Shown here: piece after piece, positions 17,797 through 26,423 of the stretch
How positions within the stretch are numbered: position 1 is the stretch's first letter
Layout: each line of letters opens with the position of its first letter
Origin: Micromonospora_E sp048060115
GTDB lineage: Bacteria > Actinomycetota > Actinomycetes > Mycobacteriales > Micromonosporaceae
Assembly (NCBI RefSeq): GCF_048060115.1
Contig: NZ_JBHMIM010000006.1
Coordinates: 62,001 to 126,000 of the forward strand
DNA: 64,000 bases
Reading direction: 5' to 3'
Notes under the pieces: generated by a model
The model's input: the letters and a program-made list of their open reading frames with translations, nothing else
Told to the model about the DNA's origin: nothing
Databases searched by the model: none
Translations under genes and position numbers: made by a program

Positions 17797-18591
17797 TCAC
17801 TGACCGCCGCGGGGCCGGCCGACTGCTCGACGCAGCAGCCCATGCGGAGCGTGACGCACCACAGTGGCGAGAACCTTGTACCGCCAGTCCGGCACGCTCA
17901 CCGCCTTGCCCCGCCGCAGGTCCGCCAGCCCGTCGGAGACCACGTCCTCGGCCTGCAGCCATAGCCAACCCGGCGATCCGTCGGTACGAATCCCGGCCCG
18001 TTCGTGGAACTCGGTACGGACGTAGCCGGGGCACAGCGCCATCACCCGTACGCCGCGATGGCGGACCGACTGGTCCACCGACTCGCTGAAGTTCGTCACC
18101 CACGCCTTGCTCGCCGAATAGGTCGAACCGGCTGCTACCGGACCAAAGCCGGCAACAGACGAGACGTTAATCACTCTTCCCTGCCGGCGTTGCACCATGC
18201 CGGGCAGCACCGCGTGGGTCAGCCGGAGTACCGCCTCCACGTTGAGCCGCAGCAGACGCAACTCGTCCGCCTCGTCGGTCCGCAGAAACTGCTGCCTCAA
18301 GCCGATGCCGGCATTGTTGACCAGCAGATCGACCGGTGAATCGGCGGCGCGCAGCCGGGACGCCACCACGCCGACCCCGCTCTCGGTGGCCAGGTCGGCG
18401 TCGAGCGCCTCGGCCCTGGTGCCGTGCCGCTCAGCCAACTCACCCGCGAGCTCGACCAGCCGCTCGCGATCCCTGGCGACCAGCACCAACTGGTACCCGT
18501 CGGCGGCCAACCGGCGGGCGAACGCCGCACCGAGGCCGGCGGTGGCACCGGTGACCAGGGCGGTCTGGACCATGGACGACGGTGCCACCAC
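17797..18591 (-). CDS. short-chain dehydrogenase/reductase
   Basis: A 264-residue protein; GGAGG lies 6 nt before the GTG at 18591. It is a classical SDR with the cofactor motif TGATAGLG near residue 14, NNAG near residue 92, a catalytic Ser in INVSSVAG and YSASK near residue 158. The arginine after the second strand (VARDRERL) suggests NADP(H). The substrate is unknown. Of SDR subgroups it is closest to the DltE/YqjQ-like oxidoreductases. Confidence 0.88.
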   Translation of the reverse strand: MVAPSSMVQTALVTGATAGLGAAFARRLAADGYQLVLVARDRERLVELAGELAERHGTRAEALDADLATESGVGVVASRLRAADSPVDLLVNNAGIGLRQQFLRTDEADELRLLRLNVEAVLRLTHAVLPGMVQRRQGRVINVSSVAGFGPVAAGSTYSASKAWVTNFSESVDQSVRHRGVRVMALCPGYVRTEFHERAGIRTDGSPGWLWLQAEDVVSDGLADLRRGKAVSVPDWRYKVLATVVRHAPHGLLRRAVGRPRGGQ

Positions 18592-18624
18592 GACGTGACC
18601 TCCAACGAAGGGAAGGACTGCCCG

Positions 18625-19497
18625 TCAGCTGCCCGAAGGAGGCGGGTTGCCGGACGGGTTGCCGGACGGGTTGCCGGACGGGTTGCCGGACGGGTTGCCG
18701 GACGGGTTGCCGGACGGGTTCTCCGGCGGGTTTCCGGCGGCCGGCGGCCCCCCTGGACCAGGCGGCGTGCCGGGTGCCGGCAGCGTACCGGGAGCCGGCG
18801 GATAACCCGGCGCAGGCGGATAGCCCGGCGCGGGCGGATAGCCCGGTGCCGACGGGGTGCCCGGGTAGGCGGCACCGGGCATCGGCGGCCCCCCGTAGCC
18901 GCCACCCGGCACCGGCGGCTCCCACGCGACGGGCTGCTTGCGGAAGAACTCGTTCGACGGCGGCAGGGCCAGCAGGATCAGCGCCGCCAGCAGCGCCAGC
19001 AGGCCGACCACGCTGATCAGCGTGCTGACCGGCTCGTACCAGCCGGGCAGCGCCGCAGCCACGTCGCGCTCGATCTGCTCCAGATCGGGTTGGTTCGGGT
19101 CGGTGCTGGTCGCGGTGGGCAGCGCGCTGCCGGCCGCACCGAGCAGCAGGCCACCGCTGGAGCAGCAGAGGAAGAGCCCGCCGAGCACCCAGGTCACGAT
19201 CCGGGCCGGATTCTTACCCCGGTTGTTCAGCAGCGCCAGCACCACCAGCCCGGCGGCGACCAGCAACCCGAAGACCGCCGCACCGATCAGGCTGACCACG
19301 ATGAAGGCACCGGTGCCTTCCATGTCCGTGCCGGCGAGCGCGTCGGTGTAGACCTGTTCGGTCGTGCCGATCGTGGGCAACATGACGATCAACCCGATCA
19401 CCTGTAATGCGGCGATCAGGTACAGCAGGTAACTCGAAATGGTGACGGTGCTCGGCCGCGCCTTGACCGGCGGCGCGGCCGGATACGGATCCGACAC
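18625..19497 (-). CDS. four-TM membrane protein with Pro-rich NPSG-repeat tail
   Basis: A 290-residue protein. The GTG at 19497 (VSDPYPAAPP) follows AAAGGAG. Four hydrophobic segments lie near residues 18-40, 62-90, 103-127 and 155-178. The cytoplasmic or exposed tail of about 100 residues is built from GYPPAPG units and six tandem NPSG tetrapeptides. No enzyme motif is seen. Such Pro-rich tails on small membrane proteins are common in actinomycetes. It is oriented like clpB and follows it by 77 bp, so it could be read from the clpB promoter. Confidence 0.7.
   Translation of the reverse strand: MSDPYPAAPPVKARPSTVTISSYLLYLIAALQVIGLIVMLPTIGTTEQVYTDALAGTDMEGTGAFIVVSLIGAAVFGLLVAAGLVVLALLNNRGKNPARIVTWVLGGLFLCCSSGGLLLGAAGSALPTATSTDPNQPDLEQIERDVAAALPGWYEPVSTLISVVGLLALLAALILLALPPSNEFFRKQPVAWEPPVPGGGYGGPPMPGAAYPGTPSAPGYPPAPGYPPAPGYPPAPGTLPAPGTPPGPGGPPAAGNPPENPSGNPSGNPSGNPSGNPSGNPSGNPPPSGS
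18644..18715 (-). repeat. six tandem 12-bp units coding NPSG
   Basis: GGGTTGCCGGAC is repeated six times exactly, head to tail, inside the membrane-protein gene. The exact copies suggest recent expansion by slippage. Twelve bases keep the frame. Confidence 0.9.
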
Positions 19498-19574
19498 GGC
19501 ACTCCTTTCCTGGAGATTCTTCGGAAGATCACCGTATCGGTACCCCGCCAGCGGCACGGCGCGAACGACGCCGG

Positions 19575-22166
19575 TCAGCCGGCCCGCACCGCCAGCGCGT
19601 CCTTGTCGTCGGAGAGCTCCACCCGCACCGTGTCACCGTCGCGGATATCCCCGGCGAGCAGCCCCTTGGCCAGCTGGTCACCGATCGCCGACTGGACCAG
19701 CCGGCGCAGCGGCCGGGCCCCGTAGATCGGGTCGTAGCCGTGCTCGGCCAGCCAGGTCCGGGCGGCGTCGTCGACCTCCAGGCTCAACCGCCGGTCGGCC
19801 AGTCGTCGACGCATCCGGTCCAGCTGAATGTCCACGATCGAGCGCAGCTCCTCGCCGCTGAGCATCGCGAAGACCACGATGTCGTCGAGCCGGTTGAGGA
19901 ACTCCGGCTTGAAATGCGACCGGACCACGGCCAGCACCGCGTCGCGGCGCTGCTCGTCGGTCAACGTCGGGTCGCTGATCAGCGACGAGCCGAGGTTGGA
20001 GGTGAGGATCAGGATAGCGTTGCGGAAGTCGACCGTACGGCCCTGTCCGTCGGTGAGCCGGCCGTCGTCTAGCACCTGCAGCAGCACGTCGAAGACGTCC
20101 GGGTGGGCCTTCTCGACCTCGTCGAGCAGGATCACCGAGTACGGCCGGCGGCGCACCGCCTCGGTCAGCTGCCCGCCCTCCTCGTAGCCGACGTAGCCGG
20201 GCGGGGCACCGACCAGCCGGGCGACCGAGTGCTTCTCGGCGTACTCGCTCATGTCGATGCGGACCATGGCCCGCTCGTCGTCGAAGAGGAACTCGGCCAA
20301 CGCCTTGCCCAGCTCGGTCTTGCCGACCCCGGTCGGGCCGAGGAAGAGGAAGCTGCCGGTCGGTCGGTCCGGGTCGGCGACGCCGGCCCGGGCGCGGCGG
20401 ACCGCGTCGGAGACCGCACCCACCGCCTGGGCCTGGCCGACCACCCTGGCCCCCAGCGACGACTCCATCCGCAGCAGCTTGGCGGTCTCGCCCTCCATCA
20501 GCCGGCCGGCCGGGATGCCGGTCCAGGCGGCGACCACGGCGGCGATGTCGTCCGCGCCGATCTCCTCCTTGAGCATCGCGCCGTCGGCCTGCAACGCGGC
20601 CAGCTCGGTCTCGGCGCGGGCCAGCTCACCCTGCAGCTGCGGAATCCGGCCGTAGCGCAGCTCGGCGGCCCGCTCCAGCTCGCCGTCACGCTCGGCCCGC
20701 TCGGCCTCGCCGCCGAGGCGTTCCAGCTCCTCGCGGGCCGTGGAGATCCGGGTGATGTGCCCCTTCTCCAACTGCCAGCGCTCGCTCAACGCGGTCAGCT
20801 GCTCGCGCTTGTCGGCCAGCTCGCGGCGCAACCGCTCCAGGCGCTGCGCCGAGCCGGGATCCGGCTCCTTGGCCAGCGCCATCTCCTCGATCTCCAGGCG
20901 ACGGACGGCGCGTTCGATCTCGTCGACCTCGACCGGCCGCGAGTCGATCTCCATCCGCAGCCGGGACGCCGACTCGTCGACCAGGTCGATCGCCTTGTCC
21001 GGCAGGAACCGGTCGGTGATGTAGCGGTCGGACAGGCCGGCGGCGGCGACCAGCGCGGCGTCGGTGATCCGTACGCCGTGGTGCACCTCGTAGCGTTCCT
21101 TGAGCCCGCGCAGGATGCCGATGGTGTCCTCGACGGTCGGCTCGCCGACCAGCACCGGCTGGAAGCGGCGCTCCAGCGCCGGGTCCTTCTCGATGTGCTC
21201 GCGGTACTCGTCGAGGGTGGTGGCGCCGACCATCCGCAGCTCGCCCCGGGCCAGCATCGGCTTGAGCATGTTGCCGGCGTCCATCGAGCCCTCGCCCTTG
21301 CCGGCACCGACGACGGTGTGCAGCTCGTCGAGGAAGGTGATCACCTGGCCGTCGGAGCCCTTGATCTCCTCCAGCACCGACTTGAGGCGCTCCTCGAACT
21401 GCCCCCGGAACTGCGCGCCGGCGACCATGGCACCGAGGTCGAGCGAGACCAGCCGCTTGTCACGCAGCGACTCGGGGATGTCACCGGCGACGATCCGCTG
21501 GGCGAGGCCTTCGACGATCGCGGTCTTGCCGACGCCGGGTTCGCCGATCAGCACCGGGTTGTTCTTGGTACGCCGGGACAGCACCTGGATCACCCGGCGG
21601 ATCTCGGCGTCCCGGCCGATCACCGGGTCGATCTTGCCGTCGCGGGCGCTGGTGGTCAGGTCGACGCCGTACTTCTCCAGCGCCTGGTAGGTCTGCTCCG
21701 GGTCGGCGGTGGTGACCCGACGGTCCCCGCCGCGCACCGACGGGAACGCGGCGACCAGGTTCTCCTCGGTGGCGCCGGCCGACTTCAGCAGCCCGGCGAC
21801 GGCACCGCCGACCCGGGCCAGCCCGGCCAGCAGATGCTCGGTGGAGGTGTACTCGTCGCCGAGCGGGCGGGCGATCTGCTCGGCCGCGCCGATCGCGTTG
21901 GCGAACTCGCGGGACAGGCTCGGCTCGGCGACGCTGGACCCACGGGCAGCGGGCAGGTTCTCGACGGTGCGGATGGCGGTGCGGCGGATCTCGGCCGGGT
22001 TGGCGCCGACGGCCCGCAGCAGGCCGGCGGCGGTGGATCCGCCGGTGTCCAGCAGCGCGAGCAGCAGATGCCACGGCTCGACCGTGGCGTGCCCACGCTG
22101 GTTCGCGACGGCGACCGCCGCGGTGATGACTTCGCGACTCTTGGTGGTCAGTCGTTCGGCGTTCAT
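19575..22166 (-). CDS. clpB: ClpB protein disaggregase
   Basis: An 863-residue protein; GGGGAG precedes the ATG at 22166. A double AAA+ unfoldase that works with DnaK, DnaJ and GrpE to dissolve aggregates. Domains in order: N-domain (1-150), AAA1 with Walker A GEPGVGKT near residue 204 and FLDELH, the ClpB-specific coiled-coil middle domain (about 400-530), and AAA2 with GPTGVGKT near 605 and LLDEVEKAHP. A HAIR element lies 49-69 bp upstream, so HspR repression is expected. Confidence 0.96.
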   Translation of the reverse strand: MNAERLTTKSREVITAAVAVANQRGHATVEPWHLLLALLDTGGSTAAGLLRAVGANPAEIRRTAIRTVENLPAARGSSVAEPSLSREFANAIGAAEQIARPLGDEYTSTEHLLAGLARVGGAVAGLLKSAGATEENLVAAFPSVRGGDRRVTTADPEQTYQALEKYGVDLTTSARDGKIDPVIGRDAEIRRVIQVLSRRTKNNPVLIGEPGVGKTAIVEGLAQRIVAGDIPESLRDKRLVSLDLGAMVAGAQFRGQFEERLKSVLEEIKGSDGQVITFLDELHTVVGAGKGEGSMDAGNMLKPMLARGELRMVGATTLDEYREHIEKDPALERRFQPVLVGEPTVEDTIGILRGLKERYEVHHGVRITDAALVAAAGLSDRYITDRFLPDKAIDLVDESASRLRMEIDSRPVEVDEIERAVRRLEIEEMALAKEPDPGSAQRLERLRRELADKREQLTALSERWQLEKGHITRISTAREELERLGGEAERAERDGELERAAELRYGRIPQLQGELARAETELAALQADGAMLKEEIGADDIAAVVAAWTGIPAGRLMEGETAKLLRMESSLGARVVGQAQAVGAVSDAVRRARAGVADPDRPTGSFLFLGPTGVGKTELGKALAEFLFDDERAMVRIDMSEYAEKHSVARLVGAPPGYVGYEEGGQLTEAVRRRPYSVILLDEVEKAHPDVFDVLLQVLDDGRLTDGQGRTVDFRNAILILTSNLGSSLISDPTLTDEQRRDAVLAVVRSHFKPEFLNRLDDIVVFAMLSGEELRSIVDIQLDRMRRRLADRRLSLEVDDAARTWLAEHGYDPIYGARPLRRLVQSAIGDQLAKGLLAGDIRDGDTVRVELSDDKDALAVRAG

Positions 22167-22214
22167 CTGCTCCCCTGTACGGCAGGTTGGTCCACTGATG
22201 AGGACTCCACCAGA

Positions 22215-22235
22215 CTTGAGTCTATTCCACTCAAC
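22215..22235 (-). promoter_or_regulatory. HAIR element (HspR operator) of clpB
   Basis: CTTGAGT-N7-ACTCAAC matches the HAIR consensus CTTGAGT-N7-ACTCAAG at 13 of 14 positions. It lies between the clpB start and the divergent side, where the promoter is expected. HspR is encoded in this window at 25950-26417. Confidence 0.85.
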
Positions 22236-22309
22236 TCCAATCGACGAGCCGACCAGCCGAGCCGATCAGCCGAGCCGACCGGCGGACCGCGCCCGCGCCA
22301 GGGCTGTCG

Positions 22310-23461
22310 TCAGGAGGGCGCCCAGGACACCTGCACCCACCCGGCAGCCGACAGCTGGGCCGGACCGAGCATGACCCCGCCTTCGGACCGGCTCGCCAAC
22401 ACCGTTCCGTCCCGCAACCGGGTGAGGGACGCACCGCGCGCCGGCCAGTCGATCGGCTCGTAGCGACCGTCCGAGCCGATCGCGCCGACACCGTCGCGGG
22501 TGGTGACCAGCAACCGGCTGTCGTCGCTCGGCAGCACGGACACCACGTTCGCCGGTGGACTGACGACCGGCAGCTGCTCCAGCTGCGTCCCGTTGACCCG
22601 CCAGACGAGCGGAAACTCGCCCGGCACCCGCTCGGCGATCAGCCAGCGCTCGCCCGACGGGGCGACCCGCACCACCACCCGCCGGATCTCCTCCGGCTCG
22701 GCGATGGTGATCGCGTCGGTCTGCCACTGCCAACCTGTCTCGGCCACCCCGCGATCGTCGAGCCTGGCCATCAGCACGCCGTACCCGACGTGCAGTCGGC
22801 CGTCACGTAGCCCGGCGACGGTCAGCTTGCCGCCGAGGTGCCCGACGGTCTGCACCACCGGGATCGCCGGCTGCTGGGCCAACGGTGTTCTGCCGTGCTC
22901 GGTCACCTCGACGACCTGCGCCTCGGGCTCGGGCTGGCAGCACACCTGGTACGGCCCGTCCACGCTGGCGAACTCCGGCGGCATCCACCCTTCCGGGCTG
23001 GTCGACCGGGTGAAGCTCGCGCCACCGTCGAGCGACCGGTACCAGTCGGTGCCGGCGGACAGCACCAGGCTGCCGTAGCCGACCTGCATCGAGTGCTCCG
23101 CCACGTACGGCGCCGGATGATCCCGCCGCTGCCAGGACTCGCCGCCGTCGAACGTGACAAACAGCAGCGGTGGGCAAGGGACCGGATCGCCGGCGGGCGA
23201 CCGGGTGCACCCGGCGAACAAGGCGTACCCGTGGTCGGCGTTGTCGAACGCGATGTGCGGGGCGTCGTAGTAGGCCGGCACCGGGACCCGCATCGGGCGG
23301 ACCTCGACGTCGCCGGGCGCGTCGGTCGGCACCGCCGCCTCGACCGACGGGACCGTGCGCTCCGGCGGGGTACGCCGCACCTCGCCGATCGAACAACCGG
23401 CGAGGACCAGCACCGCCGGCAGGCCGACTGCCGCCGCGGGACTACCCACCCTGGGTCGCAT
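22310..23461 (-). CDS. lipoprotein with BNR/sialidase-like repeats
   Basis: A 383-residue protein; GGGAGG precedes the ATG at 23461. The signal peptide ends in lipobox VLAGC (Cys near residue 22), so the mature protein is anchored on the outer face of the membrane. Asp-box-like turns (FDGGESW, LDGGASF) suggest a beta-propeller like exo-alpha-sialidase or YCF48-type proteins, without a visible catalytic set. Transcription is toward clpB's upstream side. The ligand is unknown. Confidence 0.78.
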   Translation of the reverse strand: MRPRVGSPAAAVGLPAVLVLAGCSIGEVRRTPPERTVPSVEAAVPTDAPGDVEVRPMRVPVPAYYDAPHIAFDNADHGYALFAGCTRSPAGDPVPCPPLLFVTFDGGESWQRRDHPAPYVAEHSMQVGYGSLVLSAGTDWYRSLDGGASFTRSTSPEGWMPPEFASVDGPYQVCCQPEPEAQVVEVTEHGRTPLAQQPAIPVVQTVGHLGGKLTVAGLRDGRLHVGYGVLMARLDDRGVAETGWQWQTDAITIAEPEEIRRVVVRVAPSGERWLIAERVPGEFPLVWRVNGTQLEQLPVVSPPANVVSVLPSDDSRLLVTTRDGVGAIGSDGRYEPIDWPARGASLTRLRDGTVLASRSEGGVMLGPAQLSAAGWVQVSWAPS

Positions 23462-23555
23462 CCGCCGCCTCCCGTCAAGTGCACATCGTCGTGACTGCCA
23501 GTCTGGCGGGGATGCGCCAGAACCGTTGTCCCGACGGCGGCGTAGCGTGGGCGGT

Positions 23556-24056
23556 GTGCGAGCACGTGTGGAGCAGGTCGACCTACCCGGCATCGGGGTA
23601 CGTCACGATCTGCTCACTGAATCGGGTCGACGGATCGGCGTGGTGAGCCACCGGTCCGGGCGACGGGACCTCGTTCTCTACGACGAGGACGACCCGGACG
23701 CCAGCGACGCCGACATTCCGCTGACCGATGCCGAGGCGGAGGCGCTCGCCGACATCCTCGGCGCGTCGCTGATGCTCAGCCAACTCGCCGGGCTGCGCGA
23801 CCAGGCAGCCGGGCTACTCACCGAGCAGGTGGCCATCTCGGCCGGTTCCCCGTTCGTCGGGCGGACCCTCGGCGACACCAAGGCGCGGACCCGCACCGGT
23901 GCCTCGATCGTCGCGGTGCTGCGCGACCGCGAGGTGCTGGCCTCGCCCGGCCCGGCGTTCCGGTTCACCGCCGGCGACGTCGTGGTCGTGGTCGGCACCC
24001 GGGCCGGCCTGGACGGGGTCGGCGGCATCCTGGCCAACGACGAACCCACCGGCTGA
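23556..24056 (+). CDS. cation/proton antiporter regulatory subunit (TrkA-C domain)
   Basis: A 166-residue protein; the GTG at 23556 gives MRARVEQVDLPGIGVRHDL, and the ribosome binding site is weak. The C-terminal 80 residues form an RCK_C/TrkA-C domain (FVGRTLGDTKARTRTGASIVAVLRD, then AGDVVVVVGTRAGL). This is the KhtT-type regulatory partner of CPA2 antiporters; RCK_C domains of this type respond to nucleotides such as c-di-AMP or to pH. It ends 7 bp before the antiporter gene, so the two form an operon. Confidence 0.87.
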   Translation: MRARVEQVDLPGIGVRHDLLTESGRRIGVVSHRSGRRDLVLYDEDDPDASDADIPLTDAEAEALADILGASLMLSQLAGLRDQAAGLLTEQVAISAGSPFVGRTLGDTKARTRTGASIVAVLRDREVLASPGPAFRFTAGDVVVVVGTRAGLDGVGGILANDEPTG

Positions 24057-24063
24057 ACCGGCG

Positions 24064-25257
24064 ATGCACGACAGCGCGCTGCTACTAATCGAACTCGGCG
24101 CTCTGCTACTGCTCCTCGGCCTGCTCAGCCGGCTGTCCCGGCGTTACGGACTATCACCCATCCCGCTCTACCTGCTGGCTGGTCTGTTCTTCGGGCACGG
24201 CGGGCTGCTCCCGCTGCACGACATCCAGGACTTCTTCGCCGTCGGCGCGGAGATCGGCGTGGTGCTGCTGCTGGTCATGCTCGGGCTGGAGTACTCGGCC
24301 GACGAACTGGTCGGCAACCTGCGGCGTGCCGCTCCCGCCGGCCTGATCGACGCGCTGCTCAACGCGCTGCCCGGTGCGGCGTTCGCGCTGCTGCTCGGCT
24401 GGGGACCGGTCGCGGCGCTGGTGCTGGGGGGAATCACCTGGGTCTCCTCCTCCGGGGTGATCGCCAAGCTGCTGGGTGACCTCGGCCGGCTGGGCAACCG
24501 GGAGACGCCGGTCATCCTGTCGATCCTGGTGGTCGAGGATCTGGCGATGGCGTTCTACCTGCCGGTGCTCAGCGCGGTGCTGATCGGCGCGGGGCTGGCC
24601 GCCGGCAGCGTCGCGGTCGCGGTCGCGGTGACCACGGTCACCGTCGTGCTGCTGATCGCGGTCCGGTTCGGCCATCGGATCTCCGCCCTGCTGTCGGTAC
24701 GCGACCCGGAGGCGTTGCTGCTCGGCGTACTCGGGTTGACGTTGCTGGTCGCCGGTCTCGCCGCCGAGTTGCAGGTCTCCGCCGCGGTCGGTGCCTTCCT
24801 GGTCGGCATCGCCCTGTCCGGGCCGGTGGCGCACAGCGCCACCGAGCTGTTGACACCGTTGCGGGACGTGTTCGCCGCCGTCTTCTTCGTCTTCTTCGGG
24901 CTGGTCACCGACCCTCGGGACATTCCGCCGGTGCTGTTGCCGGCGCTGGCGCTGGCCGTGACGACCATGGCCACCAAGGTGCTCACCGGCTATCTGGCCG
25001 CCCGGCGGGCCGGCATCGCCGCTCCCGGTCGGTGGCGGGCCGGGCTGGCGTTGATGCCGCGCGGTGAGTTCTCTGTCGTGATCGCCGGGCTGGCGGTGGC
25101 CAGCTCCGCCGTCGAGCCGGCGCTCGCTCCGCTGGCGACCGCGTACGTGTTGATCACAGTGGTGACCGGGCCGGTGCTGGCGAGGATTCCGGACACCCAG
25201 TGGTTCAAGCGGCGGGTGCGACGCCGCCAACCCGTGACGCCGCCGGTCACCACCTAG
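24064..25257 (+). CDS. CPA2-family K+(cation)/H+ antiporter
   Basis: A 397-residue membrane protein with about 12-13 transmembrane segments and no C-terminal TrkA domain; that function is supplied by the gene before it (a KhtTU-like split arrangement). The typical CPA2 core is present: GLEYSADELVGN, the ion-binding Asp region VVEDLAMAF and the FFVFFGLVTDP segment. It probably exports K+ or another monovalent cation in exchange for H+. Direction and ion specificity cannot be read from the sequence. Confidence 0.9.
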   Translation: MHDSALLLIELGALLLLLGLLSRLSRRYGLSPIPLYLLAGLFFGHGGLLPLHDIQDFFAVGAEIGVVLLLVMLGLEYSADELVGNLRRAAPAGLIDALLNALPGAAFALLLGWGPVAALVLGGITWVSSSGVIAKLLGDLGRLGNRETPVILSILVVEDLAMAFYLPVLSAVLIGAGLAAGSVAVAVAVTTVTVVLLIAVRFGHRISALLSVRDPEALLLGVLGLTLLVAGLAAELQVSAAVGAFLVGIALSGPVAHSATELLTPLRDVFAAVFFVFFGLVTDPRDIPPVLLPALALAVTTMATKVLTGYLAARRAGIAAPGRWRAGLALMPRGEFSVVIAGLAVASSAVEPALAPLATAYVLITVVTGPVLARIPDTQWFKRRVRRRQPVTPPVTT

Positions 25258-25433
25258 GCGATGAACCCAGGCGAATCGCGGCCCAGCGGCGATCAACCCG
25301 TAGCGTCCTCATGAATGGCACGCAGGAGGACTTCCCCGATCACCCTCCGGCACGCTACCGTGGCGCGGCAGTAGCTAGTGGTAAGGCCTGGGGCGGAGAA
25401 CGCCCCGTTGGCCGCGAACGGGAGGATCCCCCG

Positions 25434-25865
25434 TTGAGCGTGCAAGAGTCGGCGTTCCGCGGCTTCGCCAATCCGGTGGACCCGTCGCCCGGCGAGCTGC
25501 GCATCTGGGCGTACCAACCAGATTCGGTTCCGCTGCAGTCGATGCCGCAGGACTGGGATCTGCTCGTCTCCGGCGACCGGTTGATCCCCACGCTGTTCGA
25601 TCTCGCCATGGACCCCTCGTGTCCGGCCCGCCGGTTCGCGTTGCACTGTCTCTACATCTACGCGGCGGACGGGATCCGCACCAACTTCCGCGCGCACCCC
25701 AAGCGCCGGCTGCGCAAGCTGGTCGAGCAGGCCGAGCAGCACGGCGACGAGCTGATGCTCGCCTGGGCGCACAACACCCGCGTGCTGCTGGCCAAGCCGC
25801 AGCTGTTCGACTACCACGACTGGTGCGAGGGCGGCCTGGTCCGCAAGTCCCGCCGGTTGAGCTGA
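25434..25865 (+). CDS. conserved hypothetical protein, 143 residues
   Basis: The TTG at 25434 is chosen because GGGAGG lies 9 nt upstream and the product begins LSVQESAFRGFANPVDPSPGE; the frame is open further back to 25312. The protein is soluble and mixed alpha, ending DWCEGGLVRKSRRLS. The stretch TNFRAHPKRRLRKLVEQAEQ is basic and helical, so nucleic-acid contact is conceivable. I do not recognise a named family. It lies convergent with hspR. Confidence 0.65.
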   Translation: MSVQESAFRGFANPVDPSPGELRIWAYQPDSVPLQSMPQDWDLLVSGDRLIPTLFDLAMDPSCPARRFALHCLYIYAADGIRTNFRAHPKRRLRKLVEQAEQHGDELMLAWAHNTRVLLAKPQLFDYHDWCEGGLVRKSRRLS

Positions 25866-25890
25866 CACAGCTCGGTCACCGTGCCCGGTG

Positions 25891-25916
25891 GCCACGGCGT
25901 CGGTAACTGCCGTGGC
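25891..25916. terminator. 8-bp hairpin between convergent genes
   Basis: GCCACGGC at 25891-25898 pairs with GCCGTGGC at 25909-25916. It lies between the stop of the 143-residue protein and the stop of hspR, so it could terminate either transcript. It is short and has no U-run. Confidence 0.4.
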
Positions 25917-25949
25917 TCTGGGCCGTGACTGCGTCGGCCCGCCGTGGCG

Positions 25950-26417
25950 TCAGCCGGGTTGTCCCGGTGGCGTGCGGCCCGGCCGGTCGCTGCGGTTGGG
26001 CCGCCACACCACCAGCGCGGTCGAGGTCCGGCTGGTCGGCACCAGGTCGCGACGCGGGTACGGCCCGAGCGCCTCCAGCTCGGCGATGCGCTGGTACGCG
26101 GCGGCCAGCTCGGCCTGGAGTCCGTCGACCCGGCGTTGCAGCTCACCGGCGAACTGCTCCAGCCCGATGATCCGCTTGATGCCGGCCAGGTTGACCCCGT
26201 CGTCCTGGCTCAGTCGCTGCACCTCACGCAGCAGTACGACGTCCCGGATGCTGTACCGGCGACCGCCTCCGGTGGCCCGACCGGCCTGCACCAGGCCCAG
26301 CCGGTCGTACTGACGCAGTGTCTGCGGATGCATGCCGGCCATCCGCGCCGCCACCGAGATGATCAACACCTTGGCGTCGGAAGCGGCTTCGAAGGAGATC
26401 GTCAGCTCGTCGTCCAC
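25950..26417 (-). CDS. hspR: HspR heat-shock repressor
   Basis: A 155-residue MerR-type protein; GAGGTGA lies 6 nt before the GTG at 26417. The motif VAARMAGMHPQTLRQYDRLGLV and the RRYSIRDVVLLREVQRLSQDDGVNL segment are diagnostic of HspR, which binds HAIR sites with DnaK as corepressor. The coiled region LEQFAGELQRRVDGLQAEL follows. It is the last gene of the dnaK operon, 6 bp after dnaJ, so it controls its own synthesis. Confidence 0.95.
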   Translation of the reverse strand: MDDELTISFEAASDAKVLIISVAARMAGMHPQTLRQYDRLGLVQAGRATGGGRRYSIRDVVLLREVQRLSQDDGVNLAGIKRIIGLEQFAGELQRRVDGLQAELAAAYQRIAELEALGPYPRRDLVPTSRTSTALVVWRPNRSDRPGRTPPGQPG

Positions 26418-26423
26418 CGTCGC

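Noticed and set aside
20103..22463. 786-residue plus-strand open frame
   Set aside because: A shadow of clpB on the other strand; its His/Gln/Arg-rich composition is typical of antisense frames in GC-rich DNA.
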